Source of the DNA: Lachnospiraceae bacterium
Lineage (GTDB): Bacteria; Bacillota; Clostridia; Lachnospirales; Lachnospiraceae
Length of the DNA stretch: 64,000 bases
Direction of reading: 5' to 3'
Assembly (NCBI GenBank): GCA_031272985.1
Contig: JAISSU010000027.1
Location: forward strand, 1 to 64,000
The notes under the pieces are model-generated. The model saw nothing but the letters and a program-made list of their open reading frames with translations. It was not told the origin of the DNA and did no database searches. A program made the position numbers and the translations under genes. How positions within the stretch are numbered: position 1 is the stretch's first letter; the number at the start of each line of letters is the position of its first letter. Of the stretch, positions 22,773 through 32,086 are shown piece after piece.

Positions 22773-23750
22773 TTATCTGTTCTTTCTGTTCATAACTAAA
22801 TCAAGAAGAACCGCTGCGATAATCATAATGCCCTTTACAATGGTCTGATAATATGAATTAACGCCGATTAGGTTCATGCCGTTGTAAATAAATCCGATAA
22901 TTAATATTCCTATTAGTACGCCGGGCGTTGTAGCTACCCCACCCGCAAATGAAGTACCGCCGATAACGCAGGCCGCAACGGCGTCGGTTTCATAGCCAAC
23001 GGCTAAATTCGATTGGGCGGAGCTCGTTTTGCTCGTGAGAATTACGCCCGCTACCCCCGAGAGAAAGCCGCTTATTACATAGGCCGCGATTTTCGTCCAG
23101 AAAACCGAAACACCCGAGGCGATGGCTGCTTTTTCATTGCCGCCGGTAGCTAAAATATAGCGTCCGAGCTTCATCCAATGCAGAATCATGTACATCAATA
23201 TGGTAACCACGAAAAGCATGACCACAGGGAAGGGAATCGGACCCACCATTCCCAGATAAACGAGCTTAAACTGCGCATTCGTCATTGATATCGCCTGAGC
23301 ACTGCTGATGACCTGCGCGAGACCGCGTATAATCAGCTGCGTTGAAAGTGTTACCACGAATGGGAACATATTGAATTTTGCGACCAAAAATCCATTGACG
23401 AAGCCGAGTGCCGCGCAAAACAAAACTGCCAAGGCGCAGGAGAGAAGGACGTTCATTCCCATCTTCATAATAAATTGACCTAACAGGCAGGCCACGAGTG
23501 CGCACTGCGCGCCGACCGCCAGATCGATTCCTCCCGTTGCGATGACCACGCACATTCCGTAGGCGATCATTCCGTTGATTGAGACCTGTTTTAGTATATT
23601 GATAAAATTACTCGTGGTTCGAAAAGACGGAACGGTGATAATAAGGGCAATCAGCATAACAAACAGGATTACGCCGATTCCGTATTTACCCATGAACAAC
23701 CGCAGCTCATCTTTATTCGTGTAAATGCTCTTACTTCCTTTCTTATCCAT
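22773..23750 (-). CDS. Sugar ABC transporter permease (RbsC-type)
   Basis: 325 residues, about 9-10 membrane helices, BPD_transp_2 family as in RbsC, AraH and XylH. Signatures: GMCVVIATGGIDLAVGAQCAL (about residue 65) and the coupling-loop region ATGGNEKAAIASGVSVFWTK (about residue 200). It forms the membrane channel as a homodimer. GGGAGGG precedes the ATG. It stands between the ATPase and binding-protein genes in the same operon. Confidence 0.93.
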   Translation of the reverse strand: MDKKGSKSIYTNKDELRLFMGKYGIGVILFVMLIALIITVPSFRTTSNFINILKQVSINGMIAYGMCVVIATGGIDLAVGAQCALVACLLGQFIMKMGMNVLLSCALAVLFCAALGFVNGFLVAKFNMFPFVVTLSTQLIIRGLAQVISSAQAISMTNAQFKLVYLGMVGPIPFPVVMLFVVTILMYMILHWMKLGRYILATGGNEKAAIASGVSVFWTKIAAYVISGFLSGVAGVILTSKTSSAQSNLAVGYETDAVAACVIGGTSFAGGVATTPGVLIGILIIGFIYNGMNLIGVNSYYQTIVKGIMIIAAVLLDLVMNRKNR

Positions 23751-23804
23751 AAAGCCCTCCCTTAATCCTATATAGAGTCAGGGGATGTCCCCGACGCACA
23801 ATAC

Positions 23805-25307
23805 TTATTGTCCGAATTCTTTGGCAAGTATCTCTTTTTGTGACATTGTTCCGTTTACGATTTCTTCTCTGCTTACTTCTCCGTTTATACGACCTTCGTG
23901 ATATATGAGGATCCTGTCAGACATCCCCATTATTTCTTCGATTTCCGAGGAAATCATGAGAATGGCCATACCTTTTGCGGCGAATTCGCACATCATCGTG
24001 TGTATTTCGGATTTCGCGCCGACATCCACACCTCTTGTGGGCTCATCCAATATCATGAGCTTTGGGGATGCCATAATCCATTTTGCCAAGACTACTTTCT
24101 GCTGATTTCCGCCGGAGAGCGAAAATCCGGTATGTTCTATACTTCCGGCTTTAACTCTTAATTTCTCCGCGACATCTTTTACTTCCCTTTTCTCACGGCC
24201 TTGCTGAATAAAAAGACCCTTTTGTCGGCTTTCGAGATTGGGGAGAGAGACATTTTCACGAATTGAGCGCAGCAGGCAAAGCCCATAGTTTTTCCTGTCT
24301 TCATTGACCATACAAATCCCTTTTCTTATGGCCTGACGTGTATTCTTATTTGTGATTTTCTCGCCGTTTAAGTACATGGAGCCACTCTCTGGTCTATCGA
24401 GTCCGAAAATTGCTCTGGCGGTTTCGCTGCGTCCTGAACCCACGAGCCCGGAAAGCCCCAGTATTTCTCCGGCGTGTACGCAGAAACTAATGTCTCTGAA
24501 GCCCTTTCCGCTTAGGCCTTCTACTCTAAAGACCTCATCCCCGATAGGAACGTCTACTTTAGGAAATACTGCCTCCACAGTGCGCCCGACCATCATGGTA
24601 ATGAGCTCGCTCTTTGTGATTTCCGAAATCAATTTTGTGCCGATGTATTGACCATCCCTGAAAACAGAGACCCTGTCGGCAATCTCAAAAATCTCGTCCA
24701 TTCTGTGCGATATGTAGATTACCGAAACACCCTTTGCCTGTAATTCCTTGATAGTATTAAATAAATGCTCGGTCTCATTTGCGTCTAATGAAGAAGTCGG
24801 CTCGTCCATAATGATCATGCGGGCATCAGACGAGACTGCCTTTATGATTTCCACCATTTGAACCTGCGCGAGCGTCAATTCCTTCATCAAAGTTCTCGGA
24901 CTGTAATTGAAGTTGAATTTCTTAAGTATTTCTGCGGTTCTCGCATTTTGAGCAGATTTATTGAGGAATATTCCCCGCATATTCTCTCTGTGCAGGAAAA
25001 TGCTCTCGGCTATCGAAAGATGTGGTTCGGGGTGAAGTTCCTGATGTATCATATAAATGCCCTTTTCCATGGCTTCGACAGGACCTCGCACACTGTATGG
25101 TTGTCCCTCAAATTCCATTGTCCCTGAATCAGCTTTGATAAGTCCGATTACACAATTCATAAGAGTCGATTTTCCCGCGCCATTTTCGCCCATCAGCGCA
25201 TGAACCTCGCCCTTTTTCACATCGAGTCTGACACCGCGCAAAGCCTTTGTTCCGCCAAAGGTTTTGGTAATGTTATCGCACTTAAAAATAGTGTCATCCT
25301 GTGCCAA
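23805..25307 (-). CDS. Sugar ABC transporter ATP-binding protein (RbsA/MglA-type, tandem domains)
   Basis: 500 residues with two fused ATPase domains. Domain 1 has Walker A GENGAGKSTLM (about residue 40) and Walker B MIIMDEPTSSLD, with a non-canonical signature LTLAQVQMVEI. Domain 2 lacks a standard Walker A (LVGSGRSETARAI) but has a good signature LSGGNQQKVVLAKW and DEPTRGVDVGAK. This asymmetry is typical of the RbsA/MglA/XylG group. The start is a TTG at 25307, 8 nt after GGAGG; the GTG at 25316 overlaps the binding site. Confidence 0.92.
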   Translation of the reverse strand: MAQDDTIFKCDNITKTFGGTKALRGVRLDVKKGEVHALMGENGAGKSTLMNCVIGLIKADSGTMEFEGQPYSVRGPVEAMEKGIYMIHQELHPEPHLSIAESIFLHRENMRGIFLNKSAQNARTAEILKKFNFNYSPRTLMKELTLAQVQMVEIIKAVSSDARMIIMDEPTSSLDANETEHLFNTIKELQAKGVSVIYISHRMDEIFEIADRVSVFRDGQYIGTKLISEITKSELITMMVGRTVEAVFPKVDVPIGDEVFRVEGLSGKGFRDISFCVHAGEILGLSGLVGSGRSETARAIFGLDRPESGSMYLNGEKITNKNTRQAIRKGICMVNEDRKNYGLCLLRSIRENVSLPNLESRQKGLFIQQGREKREVKDVAEKLRVKAGSIEHTGFSLSGGNQQKVVLAKWIMASPKLMILDEPTRGVDVGAKSEIHTMMCEFAAKGMAILMISSEIEEIMGMSDRILIYHEGRINGEVSREEIVNGTMSQKEILAKEFGQ

Positions 25308-25349
25308 ACTTAGCACCTCCCATCCTTTGTAAAATTTTGTTTGGTGCCA

Positions 25350-26849
25350 TTATTGCCTTCCCAAAGTCCGCAATCGCACCAGCAAATCTTTGTTTACCTC
25401 ATAAGCATCTTTATATAATTCATAATATTTTTCGTATAATTTTGTCCGGGATGTATCCGGAAGCCATTCTTTTTCGCTGTATTTAACGCTGCGCCGGACG
25501 CCTTCTGAGTAATCATTAAAAGCACCCGCACAAACTCCCGCTGTAATTGCGGCTCCTAGCGCCGCCTGTTCTTCGCTTTTTGAGACCTTTACCGGAAGTG
25601 CAAAAATGTCCGATAAAATTTGCAGCCAGAACTCACTTTTTGCTCCGCCGCCGGAGGCAATTACGCCGTCGGCTTTTAGTCCTAAGCCTTCACAGACTTC
25701 CATGGCGTTTTTCAGGGCGAAAGCAACGCCTTCCATCACTGCTCTGGCTAAGTTTGCATCTGTTGTTCCCATCGTAATCCCGAGGAAAAGTCCGGTTAGA
25801 TTCGGGTTTAGGTGTGGGGTTCGCTCCCCATTCAAATAAGGAAGAAAGATAAGACCGCTTCCTTCTTTGGAAGTGCTCGCCAAGTCATCCAGTTCCTTAT
25901 AATCAGAGGTCTTTAAGACCTTGTGTATCCATTTTTTTGCTAAACCCGCGTGCATAATCGCACCCATCGTTATCCAGCGACCTCTCTCAAAGCCGCAGAA
26001 GGTATTGGTCGTTAAGTCGGGATTTGAAATGTAAGTTTCGGTTTGAAAACATATTTGACCGCTGCTTCCTATATTAGCTGTCACAATGTCTTTTCCAAGC
26101 GCCCCGTTTCCAAGAGCCTGCATCACCGCGTCCGCTCCGCCAAAAGCGACTTTTACGTTCGTGGGAAGATTGGTAAGAATGGCGGCAGATTTACTGATGT
26201 TTCCGGCATAAGCCCCGCTTGTTTCGCAATCGGGGAACCATGTTTCGGAAAAATTGAAAGTCTTTAGTAAATGTTCTGACCAAGTAAGGTTTTTTATGTC
26301 AAATAAAAGCGAAGCTGAAGCGTCTGAAAAATCGGTCGCTATTTCACCTGTCAATTTGTATCTGATAAAGTCTTTCGGAAAGCACAATTTTGCGATTTTA
26401 TTATAATTATCCGGCTCGTTTTCACGAATCCATAAAAGAGACGGCAACCAAAACCCGGTATAAACCGGATTCATAAGGAGATCCTTTATGTTTTCCTCAC
26501 TTAAAATATTTTTAATTTCATCGACCTGTTTTTCGGAGCGCGCGTCATTATGCAATATCGCGGGTCGAATACAATTGCCGTTCTTATCAAGTGTGACGAG
26601 ACCATGCATCTGCCCCGAAAATCCGACGCAGTCGATTTCGTTCCCGCTTAAACCGCTCATTGCGAGTGCATTATTAATACCTGTGACACAAGCTTCCCAC
26701 CAGATTTCGGGGTCTTGTTCGGCGAAACCGCTCATCGGAGAATCATACTGGTAGTCGCAGCCGCAAAGCGCGCAAACAAGCCCGTTATCCTTTAGGATAA
26801 GGACTTTCAGACTCGATGTTCCGATGTCGATTCCCATTAAATATGACAA
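25350..26849 (-). CDS. FGGY-family carbohydrate kinase (xylulokinase-like)
   Basis: About 499 residues. N-terminal phosphate loop GIDIGTSSLKVLIL, catalytic-region DCVGFSGQMHGLV (about residue 75; the QMHG pattern is typical of xylulokinases), FGGADAVMQALGNGAL (about 240) and the C-terminal FGGY motif GVIASGGGAKSEFWLQILSDI (about 410, split here only for length). It phosphorylates a ketose or polyol with ATP. TTG at 26849 is 9 nt after AGGGGG; an internal ATG at 26837 is the alternative. It is the first gene of the minus-strand sugar operon. No isomerase is encoded nearby, so the imported sugar may already be a ketose. Confidence 0.88.
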   Translation of the reverse strand: MSYLMGIDIGTSSLKVLILKDNGLVCALCGCDYQYDSPMSGFAEQDPEIWWEACVTGINNALAMSGLSGNEIDCVGFSGQMHGLVTLDKNGNCIRPAILHNDARSEKQVDEIKNILSEENIKDLLMNPVYTGFWLPSLLWIRENEPDNYNKIAKLCFPKDFIRYKLTGEIATDFSDASASLLFDIKNLTWSEHLLKTFNFSETWFPDCETSGAYAGNISKSAAILTNLPTNVKVAFGGADAVMQALGNGALGKDIVTANIGSSGQICFQTETYISNPDLTTNTFCGFERGRWITMGAIMHAGLAKKWIHKVLKTSDYKELDDLASTSKEGSGLIFLPYLNGERTPHLNPNLTGLFLGITMGTTDANLARAVMEGVAFALKNAMEVCEGLGLKADGVIASGGGAKSEFWLQILSDIFALPVKVSKSEEQAALGAAITAGVCAGAFNDYSEGVRRSVKYSEKEWLPDTSRTKLYEKYYELYKDAYEVNKDLLVRLRTLGRQ

Positions 26850-26954
26850 ACCTTTGCGCCCCCTCGCGCGTTTGTTAAATGAATTAATCAAAACCGCTTA
26901 TTACACTTGATTTTTAATCGTTATTTTGCTAAAATGTGCTCATGAATTGAACTG

Positions 26955-26983
26955 ATTATAGCTTTTAAAAGGCAATTTGTCAA
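26955..26983 (-). promoter_or_regulatory. Promoter of the minus-strand sugar operon
   Basis: Minus strand TTGACA (26978-26983), a 17-nt spacer and TATAAT (26955-26960), both perfect. It should drive kinase, ATPase, permease, binding protein and possibly aldolase. A strong core promoter here implies a repressor. Confidence 0.8.
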
Positions 26984-27008
26984 ACTGATTAACAAAATAT
27001 TTGACGAA
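26976..27008. promoter_or_regulatory. Candidate operator of the sugar locus (inverted repeat over the -35 box)
   Basis: TTTGTCAAA (26976-26984) and TTTGACGAA (27000-27008) form an 8-of-9 inverted repeat with a 15-nt spacer. The left half covers the -35 of the operon promoter. It is a plausible site for the ROK repressor encoded at 28259-29446. Confidence 0.45.
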
Positions 27009-27176
27009 AAAAAGTGCTATACTACCGCTATATGGATTGTTTTTGAAGTAATAATTTGTTTAAAATGCACAAAGAATTAACTATAAAACGTGATTTGAAC
27101 GGATTATCGGCATTGATTTCTGTTGAAACTGACGAAAAAACGTTTGTGTATTTAAAGGTTTCATTAGGGAGGGACT

Positions 27177-28178
27177 ATGGCGAAAATAGTTATTGCGGGA
27201 CACGCTTCATGTGATCTGCCGCTAAGGCCGGTGGACAGGGAGGTTTTTGAGACTGATACAGTTTTTGTGGATAAAATAGAAGTTTGTACCGGAGGGGACG
27301 CCTTAAATGTTACGGTCGGTCTTAATAAGCTTGGTCTCGGAGACAAGGCAAAATATGTTACTGTAGTAGGTGATGATTTGTTCGGGAGGATCACCGTTGA
27401 CATCTTAAAGGAGCTGGGGATAGATACCTCCGGTGTGATTGTTAAGTGCGAGGCTGACTCCATTGCCACTTGCATATTGATCGATAAGAATAACGAAAGA
27501 CACTTTGTTTTCTCGGGGAATTCATCCAGAAAAATAAATGTGGAAGATGTAATCGGAAATATCGAAGGGGACACCGAATATCTGCATATCGGAAGCTTTA
27601 TGTCGCTTGATTCACTCGAATTTGAAAATTCAGGAATTCTTTTTAAGAAAGCAAAGGAGATGGGATTGCATACCAGCTTTGATGTGACCTTTGATGACAG
27701 TGGAAGATGGCTTGAAAAGATAAAGCCCGCTTTGCCCTATACAGATATTTTCTTTGCGAGTTATGATGAGGCGGTGGCTCTTTCGGGGGGACTAAAAGAG
27801 CCTTTTGCAATCGCGGATTATTTCGGTAATTTCGGTATTAAAAAGGCAGTGATTAAACTCGGTCCAAAAGGCTGCTACATAACTGATTATGAGGGAATAG
27901 GCGAGTTAATACCTGCTTTTGAGGGCGTAAAAGTTGTGGACACTACCGGAGCCGGGGATGCCTTTGTGGCGGCATATTTGTTCGGTCTCTTAAGCGGATT
28001 TTCGATGCGGGAATGTGCTGTTCTTGGAAATGCAAACGGAGCACTCGCCATTGGAAAGGTTGGGGCTAATGTTGGGAGCGCAAGCAGGAGTCAAATAATC
28101 GAATTTCTAAAAGGGAAAGATTCCTTAAATCCTGCCATCGGCGGTTTATTAGAGAAACTTGCGTATTTAATTGCCTAA
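27177..28178 (+). CDS. PfkB-family carbohydrate kinase
   Basis: 333 residues of the ribokinase fold. The substrate-side motif GGDALNVTVGLNKLG (about residue 38) and the C-terminal ATP/anion-hole motif DTTGAGDAFVAAYLFGL (about residue 252, catalytic Asp in GAGD) are intact. Members phosphorylate ribose, fructose, fructose-1-P, tagatose-6-P, 2-keto-3-deoxygluconate and others. Here it could add the second phosphate that produces a ketose bisphosphate for the class II aldolase. TTAGGGAGGG precedes the ATG. It is divergent from the sugar operon and is followed by the ROK regulator gene. Confidence 0.9.
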   Translation: MAKIVIAGHASCDLPLRPVDREVFETDTVFVDKIEVCTGGDALNVTVGLNKLGLGDKAKYVTVVGDDLFGRITVDILKELGIDTSGVIVKCEADSIATCILIDKNNERHFVFSGNSSRKINVEDVIGNIEGDTEYLHIGSFMSLDSLEFENSGILFKKAKEMGLHTSFDVTFDDSGRWLEKIKPALPYTDIFFASYDEAVALSGGLKEPFAIADYFGNFGIKKAVIKLGPKGCYITDYEGIGELIPAFEGVKVVDTTGAGDAFVAAYLFGLLSGFSMRECAVLGNANGALAIGKVGANVGSASRSQIIEFLKGKDSLNPAIGGLLEKLAYLIA

Positions 28179-28258
28179 TTAATAATTATATAGTATATTC
28201 CGAAATATGAGTTGGCTTGGGATGTTGTATGAGATGAGAGTTCTAAGAGGATTTTAGT

Positions 28259-29446
28259 ATGTCTAAGGGTGTGGCGCTCAATGCGGCGCGAATGAAAAAC
28301 AGAAATATCAGGCGCGTAATGGAAGAGCTTCGGATTTCCCCATTTTCACGTTCGCAATTGGCTACGAGGATGGGACTTTCAAGGGCGGCAATAAGCTCAA
28401 TAGTCGATTCTTTGATACAGGAGAATGTGGTTATTGAAGGTGATGTTATTGCCTCAAATACAGCCGGTCGGTCACGCACACCGCTCTTCTGGAATTCTGA
28501 TGCTTTCTTTTGTGTGGGAGTGATTTTGCGACGCGGGTATTTCGGGGTTTCGCTCTATAAATTCGATGGGACATTAATTTATGTCGAGAGAAAAAACATT
28601 GACGATTCGTATTCACATGCTTCGCATATTCTTGCGGATATTTATAAAATGATAGACGGCGCGATTATCAAATATAAGCCAAAGGGCAGGCTATTGGGAA
28701 TCGGGGTAGGAGCCCCCGGTCCTCTAAATGCAAAAGCCGGTGTCATTGAGAATCCGACGAACCTTAGGATATTGCATAAAACTCCGATTATTGCCCCTTT
28801 ACATGAGCGCTATCATTGTCCGGTGGTTATGGCAAATGATGCCTGTGCGATGGCTTTAGCCGAGCTTAGTTTCGGTGTAAAGGACAGGTACAATAATTAT
28901 TTTGTCCTTGAGGTAACAGGTGGTATCGGAGGCGGGCTCGTCCTCGATCAAAAGGTCATCAGGGGTGCCTACGGCAATGGAAATGAAGTGGGGCATTCTA
29001 CGCTTAATATTTTCGGCGAACGCTGCCAGTGCGGGAATGTGGGGTGTGCCGAGCTATATGCGACAGTGGATGCCATCGTCCAAAAAGCGCATAAATATAA
29101 TTCTAAACTTAAATCTTGGAAGGATATTGTTGATGCGGCGGAGGCGGGTGAGACTTTTGCCGCAGATGTAATAAAGGAGGAGGCATTTTATCTTTCATCG
29201 CTTTGTATTAACCTGCTGAATGCTTTTGAAATACAGGCGATTCTTTTGTCGGGGATAGAGATTTGTTATCAGCCCTATCTATTGATTCAAATGATTCAGG
29301 AGCAGATCCCTGGAAGATTATTGCTTAAGAAGAATCGAAAAATAGATATTCTGCCCTCGAGTCTTGATGAAAACGCCGACGCACTTTCGGCGGCGAATCT
29401 TGCTATTGATAATTACTTAGAGACCTTTGAGGTGGAAAGTTACTGA
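28259..29446 (+). CDS. ROK-family transcriptional regulator (NagC/XylR type)
   Basis: 395 residues. The N-terminal winged helix is SRSQLATRMGLSRAAISSIV (about residues 31-50). The ROK sugar-binding domain follows, with GIGVGAPGPLNAKAGVIENP, and GGIGGGLVLDQKVIRGAYGNG. The zinc motif CQCGNVGCAELYAT (about residue 259) is intact. It probably represses the neighbouring sugar operon and PfkB gene until the sugar or its phosphate binds. The ATG at 28259 follows AGAGGA. It lies 80 nt after the PfkB gene in the same direction. Confidence 0.92.
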   Translation: MSKGVALNAARMKNRNIRRVMEELRISPFSRSQLATRMGLSRAAISSIVDSLIQENVVIEGDVIASNTAGRSRTPLFWNSDAFFCVGVILRRGYFGVSLYKFDGTLIYVERKNIDDSYSHASHILADIYKMIDGAIIKYKPKGRLLGIGVGAPGPLNAKAGVIENPTNLRILHKTPIIAPLHERYHCPVVMANDACAMALAELSFGVKDRYNNYFVLEVTGGIGGGLVLDQKVIRGAYGNGNEVGHSTLNIFGERCQCGNVGCAELYATVDAIVQKAHKYNSKLKSWKDIVDAAEAGETFAADVIKEEAFYLSSLCINLLNAFEIQAILLSGIEICYQPYLLIQMIQEQIPGRLLLKKNRKIDILPSSLDENADALSAANLAIDNYLETFEVESY

Positions 29447-29461
29447 AAATGTGAGTGTTAT

Positions 29462-30106
29462 TTACGCTCTGTCAAAATAAAGAACACGTTTACAAAAACT
29501 CCAAGAATAAAACCATTCATCGAAATCATAATCACGTTTTGAGCCCCAGTTTGACGTGATTATTTTAATATGGTTGTCCACATCCCTATAAATTCCGGTG
29601 ATGGTGACCCAGTGCCAGCGAAGCTGCCTTATAGGCGTGTTCCAGGTGAGCATCAGGACGGGACAGTCGTTTGAGAGTCCCTCAATTATATAATTCTTTA
29701 CATTTTCATATGTGAAAGCGCCCCTACGCTTACAAGCACCCAGACGAATACCGTTCGCTTTAAAAAAATGTCTTAAGCCCCAAATCAGATAATTCTGGGA
29801 AGGTAACCCGAAAATCGTAGGGTGAAGCGCCTTATAAAGGCTTTTTTGGAAGCCGGAAAAGATCCCGATGGGAATGTCGGTGACATTGGGTGATGAAAAC
29901 CCCGAATATCCGCCTAAAAATCCCATATATGTGAGCATATTGGCGCATGCCGTAACACCACAGGAACGGTCAGCGAAAAACTGTGGCACATTTTCATGTG
30001 TCAGCCAATCTTGATAGCCGCCGTAATACAAAGTTGGTCCATCGACGATAGGGACGAACCAGCCGACGGCAGTTTTTTTCAGTGACGCAAGCATTCGTGG
30101 TTCCAA
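29462..30106 (-). CDS. Papain-like/C39-type cysteine peptidase domain protein
   Basis: 214 residues, no signal peptide. The catalytic Cys is likely in ADRSCGVTACANML (about residue 50), and the His in LRWHWVTITGIYRD (about residue 173), followed by ITSNWGS. This resembles the C39-like family of Clostridia, some members of which act on leader peptides and others have no known substrate. It has no transporter domain and no precursor peptide gene nearby. The start is a TTG at 30106, about 8 nt after GGGG. It is convergent with the ROK gene. Confidence 0.65.
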   Translation of the reverse strand: MEPRMLASLKKTAVGWFVPIVDGPTLYYGGYQDWLTHENVPQFFADRSCGVTACANMLTYMGFLGGYSGFSSPNVTDIPIGIFSGFQKSLYKALHPTIFGLPSQNYLIWGLRHFFKANGIRLGACKRRGAFTYENVKNYIIEGLSNDCPVLMLTWNTPIRQLRWHWVTITGIYRDVDNHIKIITSNWGSKRDYDFDEWFYSWSFCKRVLYFDRA

Positions 30107-30244
30107 ATTAAGATCCCCATCAATAAAAGTTAAAAAAATTGTATATATACGTTATTTTATAGCAGAACACTGCTAATCTCAATGGAAAATTCTTGAAAAA
30201 TGTATAATTAAATAATTGTAAATATAAATTAATGCAACTTTTTC

Positions 30245-30274
30245 TTGACAAAGTTCTCCTCGTTATGCTATAAG
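30245..30274 (+). promoter_or_regulatory. Promoter of the Trp T-box/trpB transcript
   Basis: TTGACA (30245-30250), an 18-nt spacer and TATAAG (30269-30274), just upstream of the T-box leader. Confidence 0.65.
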
Positions 30275-30280
30275 CTACTT

Positions 30281-30587
30281 AATTCAATAAATCAAACCAT
30301 TGATTGAGGGCAAGTAAGTAGTATTAAGGACTTCACAGAGAGCGGCGTATTGGTGGGAGCGTTGCAGGAAATTGACTACCGAATGGACTCAGGAGGGCGG
30401 GTTGAAAGGACTTTGGATATTGATAGTTTGAGTAGGCTCGACGGGGACTCGTCCCGTTATCAGCGAAGAGCGCATAGTTGTGCGTGCAAAAGTGGGTAGA
30501 AATACCAATTAGGGTGGTACCGCAGGAATTTGTTAATAAGTTCTTGTCCCTTTCGAAAGATATGGAGGGGGCGAGGACTTTTATTTA
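30281..30587 (+). promoter_or_regulatory. T-box riboswitch, specifier UGG (Trp)
   Basis: Senses uncharged tRNA-Trp. The T-box proper AGGGTGGTACCGCAGG is at 30511-30526, pairing with the tRNA acceptor end. Stem I features are present (CAGAGAGCGGCG, TTGGTGGGAGC). The specifier-loop context GAATGGACTC gives TGG at 30384-30386, the Trp codon, in agreement with the downstream trpB. The terminator stem is at 30538-30580 with a TTTTATTT tail. When uncharged tRNA binds, the antiterminator would form and trpB would be expressed. Confidence 0.93.
30538..30587 (+). terminator. T-box-controlled terminator upstream of trpB
   Basis: AAGTTCTTGTCCC pairs with GGGGCGAGGACTT (G-U pairs allowed), followed by TTTATTTAT. 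Its 5' side competes with the T-box antiterminator. Confidence 0.8.
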
Positions 30588-30643
30588 TGCCTTTCCCCTC
30601 GAGACACATGGGCATTCATTATTTCAATGAGGAGGAAACAAAA

Positions 30644-32026
30644 ATGGCAAAAACAATTCCCTACAAAATTTTCTTATCGGAAGACGAGCTTCCAAAGGCA
30701 TGGTATAACCTTAGGGCGGACATGAAGGAAAAGCCGGACCCGATGCGTAATCCTGCGACAGGAGAAGAAGTGCCTGTAGAAGGACTCTATCCTTTGTTCT
30801 GCGAGGAGCTGGCGCGCCAAGAACTGGATACGACCACTGCTTTTATCGACATCCCCGAAGATATTCAGAGCTTTTATAAGATGTATCGTCCGTCACCTGT
30901 AGTGAGAGCTTATTGTCTGGAGAAAATCCTTGGCACTCCCGCAAAGCTTTATTACAAATTTGAGGGTACGAATACTTCCGGCTCGCACAAGCTTAATTCT
31001 GCCGCACCGCAGGTATACTACGCAAAAGAGCAGGGACTGACACATCTTACGACAGAGACCGGAGCGGGACAATGGGGGACTGCCCTGTCAATGGCCTGCG
31101 CGTATTTTGACATTGCGCTTACGGTTTATATGGTTAAGATTTCATCCGAACAAAAGCCATACAGAAAGGCAGTCATGGAGACTTATGGGGCGAATGTAAT
31201 ACCATCGCCGTCAGATACCACAAATGTGGGACGTGCTATTTTAAAGGATAATCCGGGCACGGGAGGCAGCCTAGGCTGCGCAATATCAGAGGCCATTGAA
31301 AAGGCCATGACGACCGAAAACTGCAGATATGTTCTGGGAAGCGTTCTTAACCACGTTCTGCTTCATCAGTCGGTAATAGGGCTTGAGGCAAAGGCAGCTC
31401 TTGATAAATATGATATTTATCCGGATATTGTGATTGGTTGCGCGGGAGGCGGTTCTAATTTAGGAGGATTGATTGCTCCGTATATGAGAGATAAATTACA
31501 GGGGAAGGACGCCCCGCATTTTATAGCGGTCGAGCCTGCATCCTGCCCGTCTCTGACCAGAGGCAAATACGCTTATGATTTCGGAGATACCGGAAGGACT
31601 ACCCCCGTAATGCGCATGTATACATTAGGCGCGGGATTCATGCCCTCAGCCAATCATGCGGGAGGGTTGCGGTATCATGGCATGAGCCCGATTTTATCAA
31701 AGCTCTATCACGACGGTTTACTCGATGAAGCCAGAGCTGTAGAACAGAGCAAGGTTTTTGAGGCAGCCACAATGTTTGCAAGAAGCGAGGGGACATTGCC
31801 TGCACCCGAGTCCTCACACGCGATAAGAGTCGCCATTGACGAAGCCCTAAAATGCAAAGAAACCGGCGAAGAAAAGACAATCCTATTCGGACTTACCGGA
31901 ACCGGATACTTCGACATGAGCGCATACATGTCATATAACAGCGGCGAGATGAGTGATTATATCCCGACTGATGAGGACCTCGAAAAAGGCTTTGCAAGCC
32001 TCCCGAAAATACCCGGAGTGGAATAG
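30644..32026 (+). CDS. trpB: Tryptophan synthase beta chain, TrpB2-like, stand-alone
   Basis: Condenses indole and serine to tryptophan with pyridoxal phosphate. 460 residues, longer than TrpB1 (about 400), with TrpB2-type features. The PLP lysine is in NTSGSHKLNSAAP (about residue 108), the phosphate loop GCAGGGSNLGG (about residue 266), and ETGAGQWG (about residue 137). There is no trpA or other trp gene next to it, so it may use free indole rather than channelled indole. GAGGAGG precedes the ATG at 30644. The Trp T-box directly upstream supports the assignment. Confidence 0.93.
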   Translation: MAKTIPYKIFLSEDELPKAWYNLRADMKEKPDPMRNPATGEEVPVEGLYPLFCEELARQELDTTTAFIDIPEDIQSFYKMYRPSPVVRAYCLEKILGTPAKLYYKFEGTNTSGSHKLNSAAPQVYYAKEQGLTHLTTETGAGQWGTALSMACAYFDIALTVYMVKISSEQKPYRKAVMETYGANVIPSPSDTTNVGRAILKDNPGTGGSLGCAISEAIEKAMTTENCRYVLGSVLNHVLLHQSVIGLEAKAALDKYDIYPDIVIGCAGGGSNLGGLIAPYMRDKLQGKDAPHFIAVEPASCPSLTRGKYAYDFGDTGRTTPVMRMYTLGAGFMPSANHAGGLRYHGMSPILSKLYHDGLLDEARAVEQSKVFEAATMFARSEGTLPAPESSHAIRVAIDEALKCKETGEEKTILFGLTGTGYFDMSAYMSYNSGEMSDYIPTDEDLEKGFASLPKIPGVE

Positions 32027-32051
32027 CGTGACATAATCTTGCGAAAATCTA

Positions 32052-32080
32052 TTGACAAAGAAGCAAGTGAGACTTAATAT
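32052..32080 (+). promoter_or_regulatory. Promoter of the candidate antisense RNA
   Basis: TTGACA (32052-32057), a 17-nt spacer and TAATAT (32075-32080). There is no open reading frame behind it before the terminator, which fits a small RNA. Confidence 0.7.
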
Positions 32081-32086
32081 CTAATC

